Source: Bog-473 sp036268485
GTDB lineage: Bacteria > Actinomycetota > Acidimicrobiia > Acidimicrobiales > RAAP-2
Direction: 5' to 3'
Assembly (NCBI GenBank): GCA_036268485.1
Contig: DATAUC010000048.1
Span: 1-64,000 of the forward strand
DNA length: 64,000 nt
Position numbers and translations under genes: made by a program
In this document: in pieces, positions 33,552 to 41,646 of the stretch
Numbering within the stretch: position 1 is the first letter of the stretch
Layout of the letters: every line of letters begins with the position of its first letter
The notes under the pieces: generated by a model
What the model saw: the letters and a program-made list of their open reading frames with translations, nothing else
Database searches by the model: none
Told to the model about the DNA's origin: nothing

Positions 33552-34541
33552 GTGGAGTGGGTTGAAGTTGCAGGAAAAACAATTGAAGAGGCAACCGAAC
33601 TAGCACTGGACCAACTGGGCGTCGCCGTGGGCGATGCCGAGGTCATTGTGCTCACCGAACCCAAGACGGGCCTGTTCGGCCGGATGCGGGTGGAGGCGCG
33701 GGTGCGGGCCCGCGTGCGACCGGTGGGGCCTCGCCCCAAGCGTGAGCGTTCGCGCGACCGCAGCCGGGGGCCCAAGCGAGAGCAGGGCGGTGGAGGTTCG
33801 GAGAGCCGGCCGCGTCAGCCTCGCACCGACAGGCGGGCCAGCGGCGAAGGGGCCGGCACGAGCAACCGCCCGCCCCGTGAGCCCGGCGCCGAGGGCACCG
33901 GGACCGGTACCAGCCGTTCAGCCCGCCGCCGTCGTAACCGGAGCCAAGGTGGCGGCGGAGCAGGCGGAGCGGAAAAGGTCCAGAATGGAGCGTCCCCGTC
34001 CACTCACGGTCGGTCGGCGGAGAAGAACACGCAGCGCATCAGAGAACCGAAGGAGACAGACCCGATGGCCGAAGGAATGACGCTCGAGGAGCAGGGCGAG
34101 GTAGGCCGTGCCTTCCTGGCCGGGCTGTTGGTCGAATACGGCGTGGAAGCGACGGTGGAGACCCGCCTGCTGGACGAGGACACCGTGGAGATCGCCGCCA
34201 TGGGTGAGGAGCTCGGCCTGCTGGTGGGACCCCGGGGTTCCACCCTGGCCGCACTGCAGGACCTGACTCGGGCCGTGGTGCAGCGCCAGTGCCCGTCGCG
34301 CACCGACCGAATCCTGGTTGATGTGGCCGGCTACCGCGAGAAGCGGTCGGCTGCGCTGAAGCGGTTCAGCACGCAGATCGCCGAAGAGGTAATTGCCTCG
34401 GGCCAGGAGAAGGCGCTGGAGGCCATGAGCCCGGCCGACCGCAAGGCCGTCCACGATGCCGTGAACGACATTGCCGGGGTGGCCACCCGCTCCGAGGGCG
34501 AAGACCCCAACCGCTACATCGTCATCGCCCCGGCCAGCTGA
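33552..34541 (+). CDS. jag: Jag/KhpB RNA-binding protein
   Basis: A 329-residue protein. The Jag_N domain is WVEVAGKTIEEATELAL with GLFGRMRVEARV. About 110 residues of Arg/Gly/Ser/Pro-rich disordered linker follow, longer than in most homologues. A KH domain (GLLVGPRGSTLAALQDL) and an R3H domain (REKRSAALKRF through DRKAVHDAVNDI) complete it. It binds RNA with KhpA partners and is linked to cell-size control in Firmicutes. GTG 33552 follows yidC by three bases. Confidence 0.93.
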   Translation: MEWVEVAGKTIEEATELALDQLGVAVGDAEVIVLTEPKTGLFGRMRVEARVRARVRPVGPRPKRERSRDRSRGPKREQGGGGSESRPRQPRTDRRASGEGAGTSNRPPREPGAEGTGTGTSRSARRRRNRSQGGGGAGGAEKVQNGASPSTHGRSAEKNTQRIREPKETDPMAEGMTLEEQGEVGRAFLAGLLVEYGVEATVETRLLDEDTVEIAAMGEELGLLVGPRGSTLAALQDLTRAVVQRQCPSRTDRILVDVAGYREKRSAALKRFSTQIAEEVIASGQEKALEAMSPADRKAVHDAVNDIAGVATRSEGEDPNRYIVIAPAS

Positions 34542-34553
34542 TCCGGCCGGTCG

Positions 34554-35297
34554 GTGGCTGACACCGACAACGGGGAGCAATCCCCCTCTGCCCTGCTTCA
34601 CGCCCTCTCTGAGGCCCGTGAGGCAGGGTTTTTGGGTCCAGGGCCCATAGAGCGCCATCTGATCCACGCCGAGGGCTTCGTCGCCCTGGCCCGCCGGCAG
34701 GAACCGACTCCGTCGGGACATCCGCACCTGCTCGATCTGGGATCGGGCGGAGGGCTCCCCGGCCTGGTGGTCGCCGATGAATGGCCGGAAGTGACACTGG
34801 TGCTCCTCGATGCCATGCGGCGACGCACCGACTTCCTCCAGCGCATGGTCGAGACCTGCGGGTTCGAGGAGCGGGTCAGCGTGGTGCAGGGCCGAGCCGA
34901 GCTGTACGGGCGGGATCCGGCGTACAGGGGGGCCTTCGACGGTGTGGTGGTGCGCTCCTTCGGTCCGCCCGCCGTGGTGGCCGAGTGTGCGGCTCCGTTC
35001 CTGCGGACGGGAGGCTGGTTGATCGTTTCGGAGCCTCCGGTGGCTGGTGCGAGGGACGGAGGCGACGCTGCCCAGAATGAAGGTGCGGGTGGAACCAAGG
35101 GCTCCGAGGGTGATGCGGCGGGTCCGGATCTGGAGGAGGGCACTCGGTGGCCGGCGGAGGCGCTCTCCCAGTTCGGACTGGAGCCCATTGAGTTTGTCCG
35201 GCTGGAGTTCGGCTACCAGATCCTGCGCCAGCGGGAGGCCTGCCCCGACCGCTTCCCCCGCCGGGACGGCGTGCCAGCCCGCAAACCGGTCTTCTGA
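34554..35297 (+). CDS. rsmG: 16S rRNA 7-methylguanosine methyltransferase RsmG (GidB)
   Basis: A 247-residue class I methyltransferase. SAM-binding motifs are HLLDLGSGGGLPGLV, VTLVLLDAMRRRTDFL and GAFDGVVVRSFGPPA. It methylates G527 of 16S rRNA. A Gly/Glu/Asp-rich insert of about 35 residues near residue 170 lies between the last strands and is not part of the usual fold. GTG 34554 begins 12 bases after jag. A hairpin follows the stop. Confidence 0.92.
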   Translation: MADTDNGEQSPSALLHALSEAREAGFLGPGPIERHLIHAEGFVALARRQEPTPSGHPHLLDLGSGGGLPGLVVADEWPEVTLVLLDAMRRRTDFLQRMVETCGFEERVSVVQGRAELYGRDPAYRGAFDGVVVRSFGPPAVVAECAAPFLRTGGWLIVSEPPVAGARDGGDAAQNEGAGGTKGSEGDAAGPDLEEGTRWPAEALSQFGLEPIEFVRLEFGYQILRQREACPDRFPRRDGVPARKPVF

Positions 35298-35305
35298 GTC
35301 AGCTG

Positions 35306-35325
35306 GGCTGAGGTTCAACTCAGCC
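35306..35325 (+). terminator. Hairpin after rsmG
   Basis: GGCTGAG, loop GTTCAA, CTCAGCC: a perfect 7-bp stem eight bases after the rsmG stop. It ends the rpmH-rsmG cluster and is not followed by a clear T-run. Confidence 0.5.
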
Positions 35326-35514
35326 TCAATCGGTCTCCCTCTCGAGGCTCCCGTGGGGGCTTGCGCATTCGGGCCCCGGTTCCTGGATCTGGAGGGGCAC
35401 ACAGCAGAGGATCTTCTGAGCCGCCCCGGCAGCATGAGCCCGGCCTGGATCTGCCGCGCAGCCGGAGACGCCTACTTGAAGACCGGGAAGGAGGACCCTG
35501 AGGCTGGCGGCGGT

Positions 35515-35702
35515 TGTTCCACGTGAAACATCCGCAACGAGCAGCCTGAAGACCGCCCCGGAGCCCGAGACACCGCCGCCACCTCACGCCACCTCCCCCA
35601 AGCACCTCTCCCCATGTTTCACGTGAAGCGTCCCGGATTTCGATCTCCGTCTGTAATTGGGTGCCGTCACGCCCCCCTCGCAGCGAAGTTTCACGTGAAA
35701 CA
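35515..35702. repeat. Cluster of three parS centromere sites
   Basis: Three near-matches to the parS consensus TGTTTCACGTGAAACA lie in the 481-bp rsmG-parA gap: TGTTCCACGTGAAACA at 35515-35530 (one mismatch), TGTTTCACGTGAAGCG at 35615-35630 (two) and AGTTTCACGTGAAACA at 35687-35702 (one). Centres are 100 and 72 bp apart. ParB nucleates here to segregate the origin. The rest of the gap (35326-35514, 35703-35778) has no gene; TTGACC at about 35713 may belong to the parA promoter. Confidence 0.93.
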
Positions 35703-35778
35703 TCGGAGCATTCTTGACCTGGGGTAATGGGCAGGCCAGGATAGGCGCCGTGGGGCGGCGAATTGGTGAGACTCGTTA

Positions 35779-37029
35779 ATGCGGATTCGCCGCCGCGAGA
35801 GGGATGATTTTGGGTCCACCGCCCACGAAGTAGCAGTTCAGGACCACATCAGTCCGGAGCCGGCGCAATCTGTCCCCGATCCACCGGTCCTCCAGGAAGT
35901 ACCCGAAATCGTGACCCCAGACCCCGCACCTCCCGTCATCGTGGAAGAACTGCCCCCTCCTGAGGTGGCTGTGGTGGTTGAACCAGATCCCGAGCCCACT
36001 CCCCTATCGCCGGAGCCGGAATCGGACCCAGAACCGGTCGAAGCCCCCCCAGAAGCAGCGAGAGCTCCTGAGGTGGCCAAAGCGGCTAAGGGGAACGGGT
36101 CGAAGAAGCCGAAGCCCTACGACGAAGACAAGTCAGGCAAGAATTCCAAGGCGAGCGAGGCCCCAGTGTCGGCGGAACCCCAGATGAGGCCACCAAGCAT
36201 CGGTGCCGAGGCCGATGAGCTGCTCCAGAACGAGCGCCCGGCGCCCCGACCACTCCCCCGGGTCATCGCCATCGCCAACCAGAAGGGCGGCGTGGGCAAG
36301 ACCACCACGACCGTGAACCTCGGGGCGGCCCTGGCTGAGCTGGGCTATCGCGTACTGGTCATCGACCTGGACCCCCAGGGCAACGCCACCACCGGACTGG
36401 GCATTGACGCCCGCAACTTCGAGCTCTCCATGTACGACGTCATCATGCGGGACCAGTCCCTCGAGGACTGCATTGAGCCCACCTCGGTCAAGAATCTCTT
36501 CGTGGCCCCGGCCACCATCGACCTGGCCGGCATTGAGATCGAGTTGGTCCCCGCCTTCAGCCGGGAACTCAAGCTCAAGCGGGCCATCGACACGGTGATC
36601 GACGATTTCGATTTCATCCTGATCGACTGCCCCCCCTCGCTGGGCCTCATCACCGTCAACGGCCTCGCAGCGGCCGGGGAGGTCATGGTGCCCATCCAGT
36701 GCGAGTACTACGCCCTGGAAGGCCTGAGCCAGCTCCTGCGCAACGTGAAGCTGGTCTCGTCGAACCTGAACGACACGCTGGAGGTCACGACCATCGTCTT
36801 GACCATGTACGACGCCCGGACCCGCCTCTCCATCGACGTGGCCAACGAGGTCCGGGAGCACTTCTCCGAGCGGGTCTGTCGCAGCGTGATCCCCCGGACG
36901 GTCCGCCTGTCCGAGGCGCCCTCGTTCGGCCAACCGATCACAGTGTTCGATCCGACGTCACGAGGGGCTGTGGCTTACCGTGAGTTGGCCAAGGAGGTGA
37001 GCAATGGCGCGCCGCAGCGGACTCGGTAA
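35779..37029 (+). CDS. parA: Chromosome-partitioning ATPase ParA (Soj) with long N-terminal extension
   Basis: A 416-residue protein. Residues 161-416 are a standard Walker-type ParA: ANQKGGVGKTTTTVNLG (deviant Walker A), VLVIDLDPQGNATTGLG, LIDCPPSLGLITVN and the DNA-binding C-terminus. Residues 1-160 are an unusual Pro/Glu/Val-rich, low-complexity extension that begins with RIRRRERDD. An internal ATG at 36184 would give a protein of normal length but has no ribosome site. It oscillates on the nucleoid and moves ParB-parS. It overlaps parB by 26 bp. Confidence 0.93.
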   Translation: MRIRRRERDDFGSTAHEVAVQDHISPEPAQSVPDPPVLQEVPEIVTPDPAPPVIVEELPPPEVAVVVEPDPEPTPLSPEPESDPEPVEAPPEAARAPEVAKAAKGNGSKKPKPYDEDKSGKNSKASEAPVSAEPQMRPPSIGAEADELLQNERPAPRPLPRVIAIANQKGGVGKTTTTVNLGAALAELGYRVLVIDLDPQGNATTGLGIDARNFELSMYDVIMRDQSLEDCIEPTSVKNLFVAPATIDLAGIEIELVPAFSRELKLKRAIDTVIDDFDFILIDCPPSLGLITVNGLAAAGEVMVPIQCEYYALEGLSQLLRNVKLVSSNLNDTLEVTTIVLTMYDARTRLSIDVANEVREHFSERVCRSVIPRTVRLSEAPSFGQPITVFDPTSRGAVAYRELAKEVSNGAPQRTR

Positions 37030-37957
37030 GGGGCTCAGCGCCCTGATCCCGTCGGAGGCGATGGGGGAGACGGACTCGGCTCTGCGCCATGTCCCCATCT
37101 CGCACATCAAGCCCAACGTCTTCCAACCCCGGAGTCACTTCGACGAGGAGGCCATGTCGGCTCTGGCGGCCTCCATCCAGGCGGTGGGCTTGCTGCAGCC
37201 CGTTCTGGTGCGCGAGATAGACGGCGAGGATGAGAGCTACGAGCTCATTGCCGGGGAGCGCCGTTGGCGGGCCGCTCGCAGGGCCGGGTTGCAGACCATC
37301 CCCGTGTTGGTCCAGGGCGACATTGGCGACGTCACCAGCCTGGAGCAGGCCCTGGTGGAGAACCTCCATCGCGAGGACCTCAACGCCCTGGAGGAAGCGG
37401 CGGCCTATCAGCAGCTGATCGATGAGTTCGGTCTGACCCACGAGCAGGTGGCCACCCAGATGGGGAAGGGTCGAGCCACCATCACCAACACCCTGCGTCT
37501 TCTGCAGCTACCGGCCGGAGCTCAGAGGGCCCTGGCCGAGCGCACGATTTCAGCCGGGCACGCCCGGGCACTGCTCGGTACCCCTGACCGCGCCCTGCAG
37601 GAGCAGCTGGTGACGCAGATCGTCGCTGAAGGGTTGACGGTTCGAGCCACCGAGGACCTTGTGCGGGGTGGACCAACGGTCCAGGCGGTGCCCGAGCCGG
37701 TCGAGGATGCAGTCGAGACTGAGGAGCCCGACACTGGTACGACCACTGGTACTACCAGCAATGGCGTGCGTCGGCCGCCGGTCAGAAAACTGCCTGAACC
37801 AGGCGTTTTAGAGCTCGAGGAGCTGCTTTCCACCTATTTGAACACGCGGGTCAAGGTCGACATTCAGAACCGGCGGGGCCGTTTGGTGGTGGAATTCGCC
37901 ACGCTGGAGGACCTCGAGCGGATCTACCGGGCGATGGTTGGTGACGGCGCCGTCTAG
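37004..37957 (+). CDS. parB: Chromosome-partitioning protein ParB
   Basis: A 317-residue protein. The basic start RRSGLGKGLSALIP carries the ParA-stimulating region, GERRWRAARRAGL is the CTP-binding/arginine box, and the helix-turn-helix LTHEQVATQMGKGRATITNTLRL binds parS. A variable Thr/Val linker leads to the C-terminal dimerisation domain (LEELLSTYLNTRVKVDIQ). It loads as a clamp at the sites upstream of parA. A short hairpin AGTTGT/ACAACT (37956-37971) covers its stop. Confidence 0.96.
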   Translation: MARRSGLGKGLSALIPSEAMGETDSALRHVPISHIKPNVFQPRSHFDEEAMSALAASIQAVGLLQPVLVREIDGEDESYELIAGERRWRAARRAGLQTIPVLVQGDIGDVTSLEQALVENLHREDLNALEEAAAYQQLIDEFGLTHEQVATQMGKGRATITNTLRLLQLPAGAQRALAERTISAGHARALLGTPDRALQEQLVTQIVAEGLTVRATEDLVRGGPTVQAVPEPVEDAVETEEPDTGTTTGTTSNGVRRPPVRKLPEPGVLELEELLSTYLNTRVKVDIQNRRGRLVVEFATLEDLERIYRAMVGDGAV

Positions 37958-37992
37958 TTGTTCACACAACTGTCAAGGCACCGTTCACCTTC

Positions 37993-38021
37993 ATCCACAA
38001 CCTGTGCATGACGTTGTGGAT
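37993..38021. terminator. Long inverted repeat between convergent parB and cwlM-like genes
   Basis: ATCCACAAC at 37993-38001 and GTTGTGGAT at 38013-38021 are perfect 9-bp arms around an 11-bp spacer. It can serve as a terminator in both directions. The arms also resemble imperfect DnaA boxes (TCATCCACA and TGTGGATTG, each with two mismatches), so a binding role is an alternative. Confidence 0.45.
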
Positions 38022-38067
38022 TGTTACCAAGTTCACCTTTAGGCGCGCTACGTCACCCAACGGTCGC

Positions 38068-38973
38068 TCAGTCCCAGGGAGTGTCGGCCCACTGGGCCAG
38101 GGCCGCCGAGAGAGCCGAAGCCAGGTCAGCGGCACGTTCCACGATGATCCGGGCCGGACCTATCTCCACCAGGACTGATGGCATGCGCGTCTCGCGCAGG
38201 ATGGGAAGTGACATGCCGTGGGCTCCGGCGTCAGCCACCCCGAGGGAGGACGGCACCAAACCCTGAATCAACCCGGCCAGCAGGCGGCCCCCGTGGGACT
38301 CGTCGCGCTCGGTGGCCCAGAAGGAGGTCCGGCACTCGTTGGTTGAGGGATTGAGCTTGAGACCCATGTACGCATCCACGCCGAGCAGGTTGGCCTGCTG
38401 CGCCTGGGCGGAATCGTCGGGGTGGTGCAGCTCGGTCACCCGGGTCCCCCCACGCATCAGCCGTCGGCGCAATGCTCCGGTCACGCTACCCAGGCCGCCG
38501 CTCTCGCCGATGGCCACGTGCTTACCTGAGAGGGTGGGCAGGCCATGGCGCATGGCCGCCCGGGCTCGCACCGTCGATACCAATTCCGGGTCGACGTGCC
38601 GGTTTTCCAGCCGGATCAGCTCACGCAGGGTGGCACCACCGACGATGCCGTCAATGCGTAGCCCGGTGTTGAGCTGGAACTCGCGCAGGGCGGCGGCCGT
38701 GTGGTCGCCGAAGATGCCGTCGACCCTCCCGGCATCGAAGCCCAGGGTGCACAGGCGCTGCTGCAGTTCGGCCACGTCGTCGCCCCGCTGCATGGTGGCC
38801 TGGCGGTAGAGAAACCGGTCCCCTAGGTGGAGACCGGCTTCGACCAGGGTGTTCCACGTCTGTTGGTCACATACCCCATTGACGGGTAACCCCCTCCGAT
38901 GCTGGAAGGCCTCGACCGCGGCACGGGTGCCGGGGCCGAAGACTCCGTCAGCATCGATGGGCGCGCCGGCCAC
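38068..38973 (-). CDS. cwlM: CwlM-like peptidoglycan-binding pseudo-amidase
   Basis: Two PG-binding domains (one near RRGLPVNGVCDQQTWNTLV, one at AELQQRLCTLGFDAGRVDGI) precede an amidase_3 fold. The zinc-binding His motif (normally GHGG) reads GESGG, and the second His position reads YMGLKLNP, while the Glu of VLVEIG is kept, so hydrolase activity is doubtful. Mycobacterial CwlM is likewise not a hydrolase but regulates MurA after PknB phosphorylation. Coordinates start at the first in-frame GTG (38973). Homology continues upstream to about 39037, where no ATG, GTG or TTG is in frame without deep overlap of trxA. Confidence 0.75.
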   Translation of the reverse strand: MAGAPIDADGVFGPGTRAAVEAFQHRRGLPVNGVCDQQTWNTLVEAGLHLGDRFLYRQATMQRGDDVAELQQRLCTLGFDAGRVDGIFGDHTAAALREFQLNTGLRIDGIVGGATLRELIRLENRHVDPELVSTVRARAAMRHGLPTLSGKHVAIGESGGLGSVTGALRRRLMRGGTRVTELHHPDDSAQAQQANLLGVDAYMGLKLNPSTNECRTSFWATERDESHGGRLLAGLIQGLVPSSLGVADAGAHGMSLPILRETRMPSVLVEIGPARIIVERAADLASALSAALAQWADTPWD

Positions 38974-39041
38974 GATGTCGGCCAGGCGCCGTTGTATGTC
39001 GGAGACCGCAGCCCCCGACGCCCCTACGGAGAGGGGGAGGA

Positions 39042-39368
39042 CTACAGGTACGCCGAGATCTCCTCGACCAGCTGCGCCTTGGGCTTGGCCCCGATCAGGC
39101 GCACTTCCGGCTGACCGTCCTTGAACAGGATCAGGGTCGGAATGCTCATCACGTCGAACCGGCGGGTGATCTCCAGGTTGTCGTCGATGTTCAGCTTCCC
39201 GATCTGGATCTTGCCCTCGTGCTCGGCCGCGATCTCCTCCAATACCGGTGAGATCATCTTGCACGGGCCACACCATTCAGCCCAGAAGTCCACCAGGACG
39301 GGGATATCAGAGCCCTTGACATGCTCGTCAAAGGTAGCGTCGCTCAGGGTCACAATCTTCTCGCTCAT
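39042..39368 (-). CDS. trxA: Thioredoxin
   Basis: A 108-residue thioredoxin with active site FWAEWCGPCKM and the cis-Pro motif MSIPTLILFKDG. It passes electrons from TrxB to reductase and peroxidase targets. ATG 39368 lies five bases after AAGGAG; the GTG one codon earlier is too close to that site. It follows trxB by 56 bp on the same strand, the usual trxB-trxA order. Confidence 0.96.
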   Translation of the reverse strand: MSEKIVTLSDATFDEHVKGSDIPVLVDFWAEWCGPCKMISPVLEEIAAEHEGKIQIGKLNIDDNLEITRRFDVMSIPTLILFKDGQPEVRLIGAKPKAQLVEEISAYL

Positions 39369-39424
39369 CACATCTCCTTGTCAGTGGGGTCCAACGCATC
39401 GGGACCCGGTTCTGTTCCCGACGG

Positions 39425-40387
39425 TTATTCGCCGTGCTCTTCCAGCCAGCGTTCGGCGTCGATGGCCGCCATGCAGCCCGATCCGGCCGAGGTGATGGCC
39501 TGGCGGTAGTAGTCGTCCTGCACGTCGCCACAGGCGAAGACCCCCTCCACGTTGGTGCGCGAGGTGCCCTCGATGGTGCGGATGTAGCCGTTGTCCTGCA
39601 GTTCGAGCTGACCCTTGAACAAGGAGCTGTTCGGCTCATGGCCGATGGCCACGAACAGGCCGCTCAGGGCCACGGCGGATTCGACGCCGGTCAGGGTGTT
39701 CTGCACCCTGACCCCGCTGACCTTGGTGTCGCCCATGATGTCGATGACCCGGGAGTTCCACAGGAACTCGATCTTGGGGTTGGCCCGGGCCCGGTCCTGC
39801 ATGATCTTGGAGGCACGCAGCTCGTCGCGTCGATGGATGATCGTGACCTTGCTGGCGAAGCGGGAGAGGAACATCGCCTCTTCGAGGGCGGAGTCCCCGC
39901 CGCCGGCCACGGCCACGTGCTGCTCGCGGAAGAAGAAGCCGTCACAGGTGGCGCAGGTCGAGACCCCGTAGCCGAGCAGCCGGTCCTCGTTGGGGCAGCC
40001 CAGCATGAGGGAGCGGGCGCCGGTGGCGATGATGAGCGAGTCGGCGGACACCGTCGGCTCGTCGGCGTTGGGATCGCCGATCCACAGCGAGAAGGGTGCA
40101 GACGACAGGTCGACCCGGCTCACCTTGGCCGTACGCATCTCGGCCCCGAAGCGGATGGCCTGGCTGCGCATGACGCCCATGAGCTCGGGGCCCATGATGC
40201 CGTCGACGAAGCCTGGATAGTTCTCCACCTCGGTCGTCAGCATGAGCTGACCCCCGGGCTGATCGCTGTTGGAGGACGGTTCGCCCTCAATGACCAGGGG
40301 TTCGAGCGTGGCCCGGGCCGAGTAGATGGCGGCAGTCAGGCCGGCTGGGCCCGACCCGATGATGACGACCTTGCGGCGTTCAGTCAT
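39425..40387 (-). CDS. trxB: Thioredoxin-disulfide reductase
   Basis: A 320-residue flavoprotein. The FAD site is VVIIGSGPAGLTAAIYSARA, the redox-active pair STCATCDGFF, the NADPH site VAVAGGGDSALEEAMFL and the C-terminal FAD motif GVFACGDVQDDYYRQAITSAGSG. It reduces thioredoxin with NADPH. ATG 40387 starts the conserved region and overlaps the upstream membrane-protein gene by four bases (ATGA). Confidence 0.96.
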   Translation of the reverse strand: MTERRKVVIIGSGPAGLTAAIYSARATLEPLVIEGEPSSNSDQPGGQLMLTTEVENYPGFVDGIMGPELMGVMRSQAIRFGAEMRTAKVSRVDLSSAPFSLWIGDPNADEPTVSADSLIIATGARSLMLGCPNEDRLLGYGVSTCATCDGFFFREQHVAVAGGGDSALEEAMFLSRFASKVTIIHRRDELRASKIMQDRARANPKIEFLWNSRVIDIMGDTKVSGVRVQNTLTGVESAVALSGLFVAIGHEPNSSLFKGQLELQDNGYIRTIEGTSRTNVEGVFACGDVQDDYYRQAITSAGSGCMAAIDAERWLEEHGE

Positions 40388-40692
40388 GGGGAAGGGGTGG
40401 TGCCGCGCTTGGAGTACAAGACGGCGCCGCCCAGGCCGAAGAGGGCGCCGAGGGCCAGGTAGGCGATCCACACGTGGTGATCGGTGGCGTAGCTGTTGAG
40501 CAGGCGGATGAACCCGACGCTGGCCACAATGAGAATCAGGCTGGCCACCAGGGCGATGATGACGCCGAAGACGATGGCCCGGGCGGCCACCACGGCCGGG
40601 CGTACGGCCTTGTCGTTGACCGTGGCCACCACCAGGTCGACGGTGTCGAGCACCTTGGCGGAAATTCCATTGGAGAAATCGTTCTCAGCCAC
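40384..40692 (-). CDS. Small two-helix membrane protein, unknown function
   Basis: A 102-residue protein with two membrane helices (VFGVIIALVASLILIVASV and IAYLALGALFGLGGAVLY). The N-terminus ISAKVLDTVDLVVATVNDKAV is soluble. It is coupled to trxB by a four-base overlap, a linkage also known in other actinobacteria, but no function is established to my knowledge. GTG 40692 is chosen because earlier starts run into degV. Confidence 0.7.
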   Translation of the reverse strand: MAENDFSNGISAKVLDTVDLVVATVNDKAVRPAVVAARAIVFGVIIALVASLILIVASVGFIRLLNSYATDHHVWIAYLALGALFGLGGAVLYSKRGTTPSP

Positions 40693-40712
40693 GGCGTGAG
40701 AATAGTCGTCAA

Positions 40713-41561
40713 CTACGAGGAAGCAGCCGCCACGATGTAACACAGCCCGACGGTGTTGGGCCCGGTGTGGGCACCGACCACGGGCCCAAGCTGCACGGTC
40801 ACCATCGGGTAGGTCGAAGGTACCTTCCCCATCTGGGTCAGGACGGCCTCAATGTCGTCGCAGGCGCCGTCGGCCACGGCCAACCGCTCAATGGGTTCGT
40901 CGCCGGCCACCTTGGTGCTGAGATAGCCCAGGGCCCGGGCTCGGGTCCGCTGCTTGCTTTCCTGGGCCACTTCGCCGTCCTTGACCTGAATGACGGGCTT
41001 GATGTTCAACAAGGAACCAAGAAGGGCTTGAGCGCCGCCGATGCGGCCGCCCCTCTGGAGGTGCTCCAACCCACCGAGCACGCCGTAGACCCGCACCCGG
41101 TCCACCCGACCCAGGCTGGAGGCCGACACGGTGTCCAGATCGGCGCCGGCCGCCGCTTCCTCGGCCGCCGCGATGACCATGAGCCCCTGACCCATGGTCA
41201 GCGATTGGGTGTCGAGCACCTGGACCGGGATGGCGCTGAAGGAGTCGGCCGCCGTCCGGGCCGAGGCGTAGGTGCCGGACACGCCGGACGAGATGTTGAG
41301 GCAGAGGACGCCGTCCGCCCCTTCGTCGGCCGCCTTTTGAAAGGCGGCCATGAACGATCCGGGGGAGGGGGCGGCCGTCTCGGGCAGGGCGCCCTTGCCC
41401 TTGCAACGTTCCCAGAAGTCAGCTGAGGTGAGCTGGGTGCGGTCTTCGAATTCTTCGGCCCCGAAACGGATGGTCAGTGGCACCACGATGACGTTGTATT
41501 GGTCAACCAGTTCATCGGTCAGGTCACACGCACTGTCGGTCACGATTCTTACGCCGGGCAT
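40713..41561 (-). CDS. degV: DegV family fatty-acid-binding protein
   Basis: A 282-residue DegV protein. It begins VRIVTDSACDLTDELVDQY, with the ligand-binding Thr/Ser residues in ETAAPSPGSFMAAF and NISSGVSGTYASA, and LEHLQRGGRIGGAQALLGSLLNIKPV. FakB-type DegV proteins present fatty acids to the kinase FakA. The ATG at 41561 has CAGACT seven bases upstream and no ribosome site, which fits leaderless expression. It diverges from the SpoIIE-type phosphatase. Confidence 0.9.
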   Translation of the reverse strand: MPGVRIVTDSACDLTDELVDQYNVIVVPLTIRFGAEEFEDRTQLTSADFWERCKGKGALPETAAPSPGSFMAAFQKAADEGADGVLCLNISSGVSGTYASARTAADSFSAIPVQVLDTQSLTMGQGLMVIAAAEEAAAGADLDTVSASSLGRVDRVRVYGVLGGLEHLQRGGRIGGAQALLGSLLNIKPVIQVKDGEVAQESKQRTRARALGYLSTKVAGDEPIERLAVADGACDDIEAVLTQMGKVPSTYPMVTVQLGPVVGAHTGPNTVGLCYIVAAASS

Positions 41562-41646
41562 GGCCTGGAGTCTGCCACGGGGCATACCGGCCTGTCGCAG
41601 GTACCGACCAGCCCGTAAGGCAGTATTGGCCCGGGAAGGCGTGACA

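Noticed and set aside
33918..35435. 505-codon minus-strand open frame over jag and rsmG
   Set aside because: Antisense to two conserved genes and without motif content.
35047..35526. 159-codon plus-strand frame at the end of rsmG and into the parS region
   Set aside because: It mostly overlaps rsmG in another frame, and the tail is in the parS spacer; no family similarity seen.
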